In this document: positions 62,645 through 64,000 of the stretch, one piece after another
Position numbering within the stretch: position 1 is the stretch's first letter
Layout of the letters: the number at the start of each line of letters is the position of its first letter
Origin: JBBDIX01 sp050486225
GTDB taxonomy: Bacteria; Actinomycetota; Nitriliruptoria; Nitriliruptorales; Nitriliruptoraceae
Direction of reading: 5' to 3'
Length of the DNA stretch: 64,000 nucleotides
Assembly (NCBI GenBank): GCA_050486225.1
Contig: JBJHCV010000006.1
Location: 1 to 64,000, forward strand
Translations under genes and position numbers: made by a program
Notes under the pieces: model-generated
What the model saw: only the letters and a program-made list of their open reading frames with translations
Told to the model about the DNA's origin: nothing
Database searches by the model: none

Positions 62645-64000
62645 GCTCCGTCCGCCTCGACCGCGTCGTTCACCGTGGCCCGGAAGTCCGCCTGGTACTC
62701 CTGCAGGGTGCGCACCGTCGCCGTACCGGCGCGCAGCGCCTCGATCCCGTGCACCACCGCGAGGATCCCTGCGAGTGTCGTCACGCACGGTATGCCGTTG
62801 CCGACGGCCGCCTGGCGGATCGCGTACCCGTCACCGCGGGTGCGCGACCCGAACGGCGTGTTGAGCACGAGGTCGATGCCGCCCGACTCGAGCCGTTCGA
62901 TCAGATCGGTCTGCCCATCGGACACCTTGCCGACCACCTCGGTCGGGATCGACGCCCGCTGGAGCACCTCTGCGGTCCCCTGGGTCGCGACGAGCCGGAA
63001 CCCCAGGTCGACCAGACGCTTCACCGGGAACACGATGGCGCGCTTGTCGCGGTTGGCGACCGACACGAACACGGTGCCCTTCGTGGGCAGCACCATCGAC
63101 CCGGTACCGACCTGTGACTTGGCGAACGCGGCCCCGAAGTCGAGGTCGATGCCCATGACCTCACCGGTGGAACGCATCTCCGGGCCGAGCAGCGTGTCCA
63201 CGCCAGGGAAGCGGTCGAACGGGAGCACCGCCTCCTTGACCGCGATGTGGGCGGTCTGCGGGCCGTCGACCATGTCGAGTGCCGGGACCATCCCTTCGGT
63301 GCGCAGGTCGGCGAGCGACGAGCCGGCCATCACCCGGGCCGCCACCTTGGCCAGCGGGGTGCCGGTCGCCTTGGAGGTGAACGGCACGGTCCGTGACGCG
63401 CGAGGGTTCGCCTCGATGCACCACAGGACCTCGTCCTTGACGGCGAACTGCACGTTGATGAGCCCGCGCACGCCGAGCCCTTCGGCGATGCCCCGGGTGA
63501 CGTCGCGCACGTGGCGCTGCTGGGCACGACCGAGCGTGAACGGCGGCAGCGTGCACGCCGAGTCGCCCGAGTGGACCCCGGCCTCCTCGATGTGTTCGAG
63601 CACCCCGCCGACGAACAGTTCGTCCCCGTCGAACACCGCGTCGACGTCCAGTTCGATCGCGCCCTCGAGGAACCGGTCGATCAGGATCGGCTGCTCCGGG
63701 TTGGCTGCGGCGGCCTCCTGCAGGTAGCGCTCGAGCGCGGAGTCGTCGTACACGATCTGCATCGCGCGTCCACCGAGCACGTACGACGGGCGCACGAGCA
63801 CCGGGTAGCCGATGCGGTCGGCGACCTCGCGGGCCTCGGCGACCGAGGTGGCCATGCCACCGGGCGGCATCGCGACGTCGAGCGTCTCCATCAGGGCCGC
63901 GAAGCGTCCGCGGTCCTCCGCGGCGTCGATGGCGTCCGGCGAGGTGCCCCAGATCGGCACGCCGGCGGCCTCCAGGTCGCGCGCGAGCTTCAGGGGGGTC
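62641..64000 (-). CDS. carB: Carbamoyl-phosphate synthase large subunit, C-terminal part (runs off right edge)
   Basis: About 450 C-terminal residues of a protein that is normally about 1,070 aa. The piece contains the second ATP-grasp domain (YPVLVRPSYVLGGRAMQIVYDD; CIEANPRASRTVPF) and the MGS-like regulatory domain, where UMP or ornithine would bind. The reading frame continues unbroken to base 64000. First gene of carB-pyrK-pyrD-pyrF as seen here. Confidence 0.96.
   Translation of the reverse strand, partial: TPLKLARDLEAAGVPIWGTSPDAIDAAEDRGRFAALMETLDVAMPPGGMATSVAEAREVADRIGYPVLVRPSYVLGGRAMQIVYDDSALERYLQEAAAANPEQPILIDRFLEGAIELDVDAVFDGDELFVGGVLEHIEEAGVHSGDSACTLPPFTLGRAQQRHVRDVTRGIAEGLGVRGLINVQFAVKDEVLWCIEANPRASRTVPFTSKATGTPLAKVAARVMAGSSLADLRTEGMVPALDMVDGPQTAHIAVKEAVLPFDRFPGVDTLLGPEMRSTGEVMGIDLDFGAAFAKSQVGTGSMVLPTKGTVFVSVANRDKRAIVFPVKRLVDLGFRLVATQGTAEVLQRASIPTEVVGKVSDGQTDLIERLESGGIDLVLNTPFGSRTRGDGYAIRQAAVGNGIPCVTTLAGILAVVHGIEALRAGTATVRTLQEYQADFRATVNDAVEADGA

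Overview
The window is chromosomal DNA of a very G+C-rich actinobacterium, probably a deep-branching lineage (Nitriliruptoria- or Acidimicrobiia-like) rather than a Streptomyces or Mycobacterium. Clues are the actinobacterial integration host factor (mihF), a GarA-like FHA protein, a helicase-dead PriA, blocks whose gene order matches Mycobacterium tuberculosis (pgsA-gcvH-garA-merR-DUF151-merR; xerD-scpA-scpB-rluB-cmk-der), and a class 1B PyrD with PyrK. The lineage is inference; no rRNA gene is present.

Region 1 (1-9.2 kb) is accessory DNA, visibly less G+C-rich than the rest. An IS3-type insertion end (1 to about 127) has cut into a leftward Tn7-like tnsA-tnsB pair. Beyond it lie a winged-helix regulator and a complete type I restriction-modification operon hsdM-hsdS-hsdR with overlapping genes. 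A gene-free 680-bp junction (9228-9906) holds four ACTGCAA direct repeats, a 12-bp palindrome, a candidate promoter and a structured leader.

Region 2 (9.9-20.2 kb) is the most unusual part. It encodes an amidohydrolase, an RbsC-type permease, a periplasmic-binding lipoprotein, a double-ABC ATPase, and an 817-residue protein in which a second RbsC-type permease is fused in frame to a second amidohydrolase. A two-gene nitrile hydratase/thiocyanate hydrolase-like enzyme with an atypical domain split, and a RidA protein, follow. Together they look like an uptake-plus-hydrolysis pathway for an unidentified N-containing (nitrile, amide or nucleobase-like) compound.

Region 3 (20.3-23.9 kb) is an OpuC-type osmoprotectant ABC importer, ended by a strong hairpin.

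Region 4 (24-29.1 kb, minus strand) is the conserved merR/DUF151/D,D-carboxypeptidase/merR/garA/gcvH/pgsA block plus tRNA-Pro(GGG). A helically phased TGCA repeat array lies just upstream of a near-consensus promoter for the last merR gene.

Region 5 (29.2-64 kb, almost all minus strand) is housekeeping, mostly in translationally coupled strings: der-cmk fusion, aroA, aroH, rluB, scpB, scpA, thymidine phosphorylase, xerD, dinB, helD, ribH-ribBA-ribE-ribD, metY-metA, a GGDEF response regulator, rpe, rsmB, fmt, def, priA, metK, coaBC, rpoZ, gmk, mihF, then pyrE (plus strand) and pyrF-pyrD-pyrK-carB. carB runs off the right edge.
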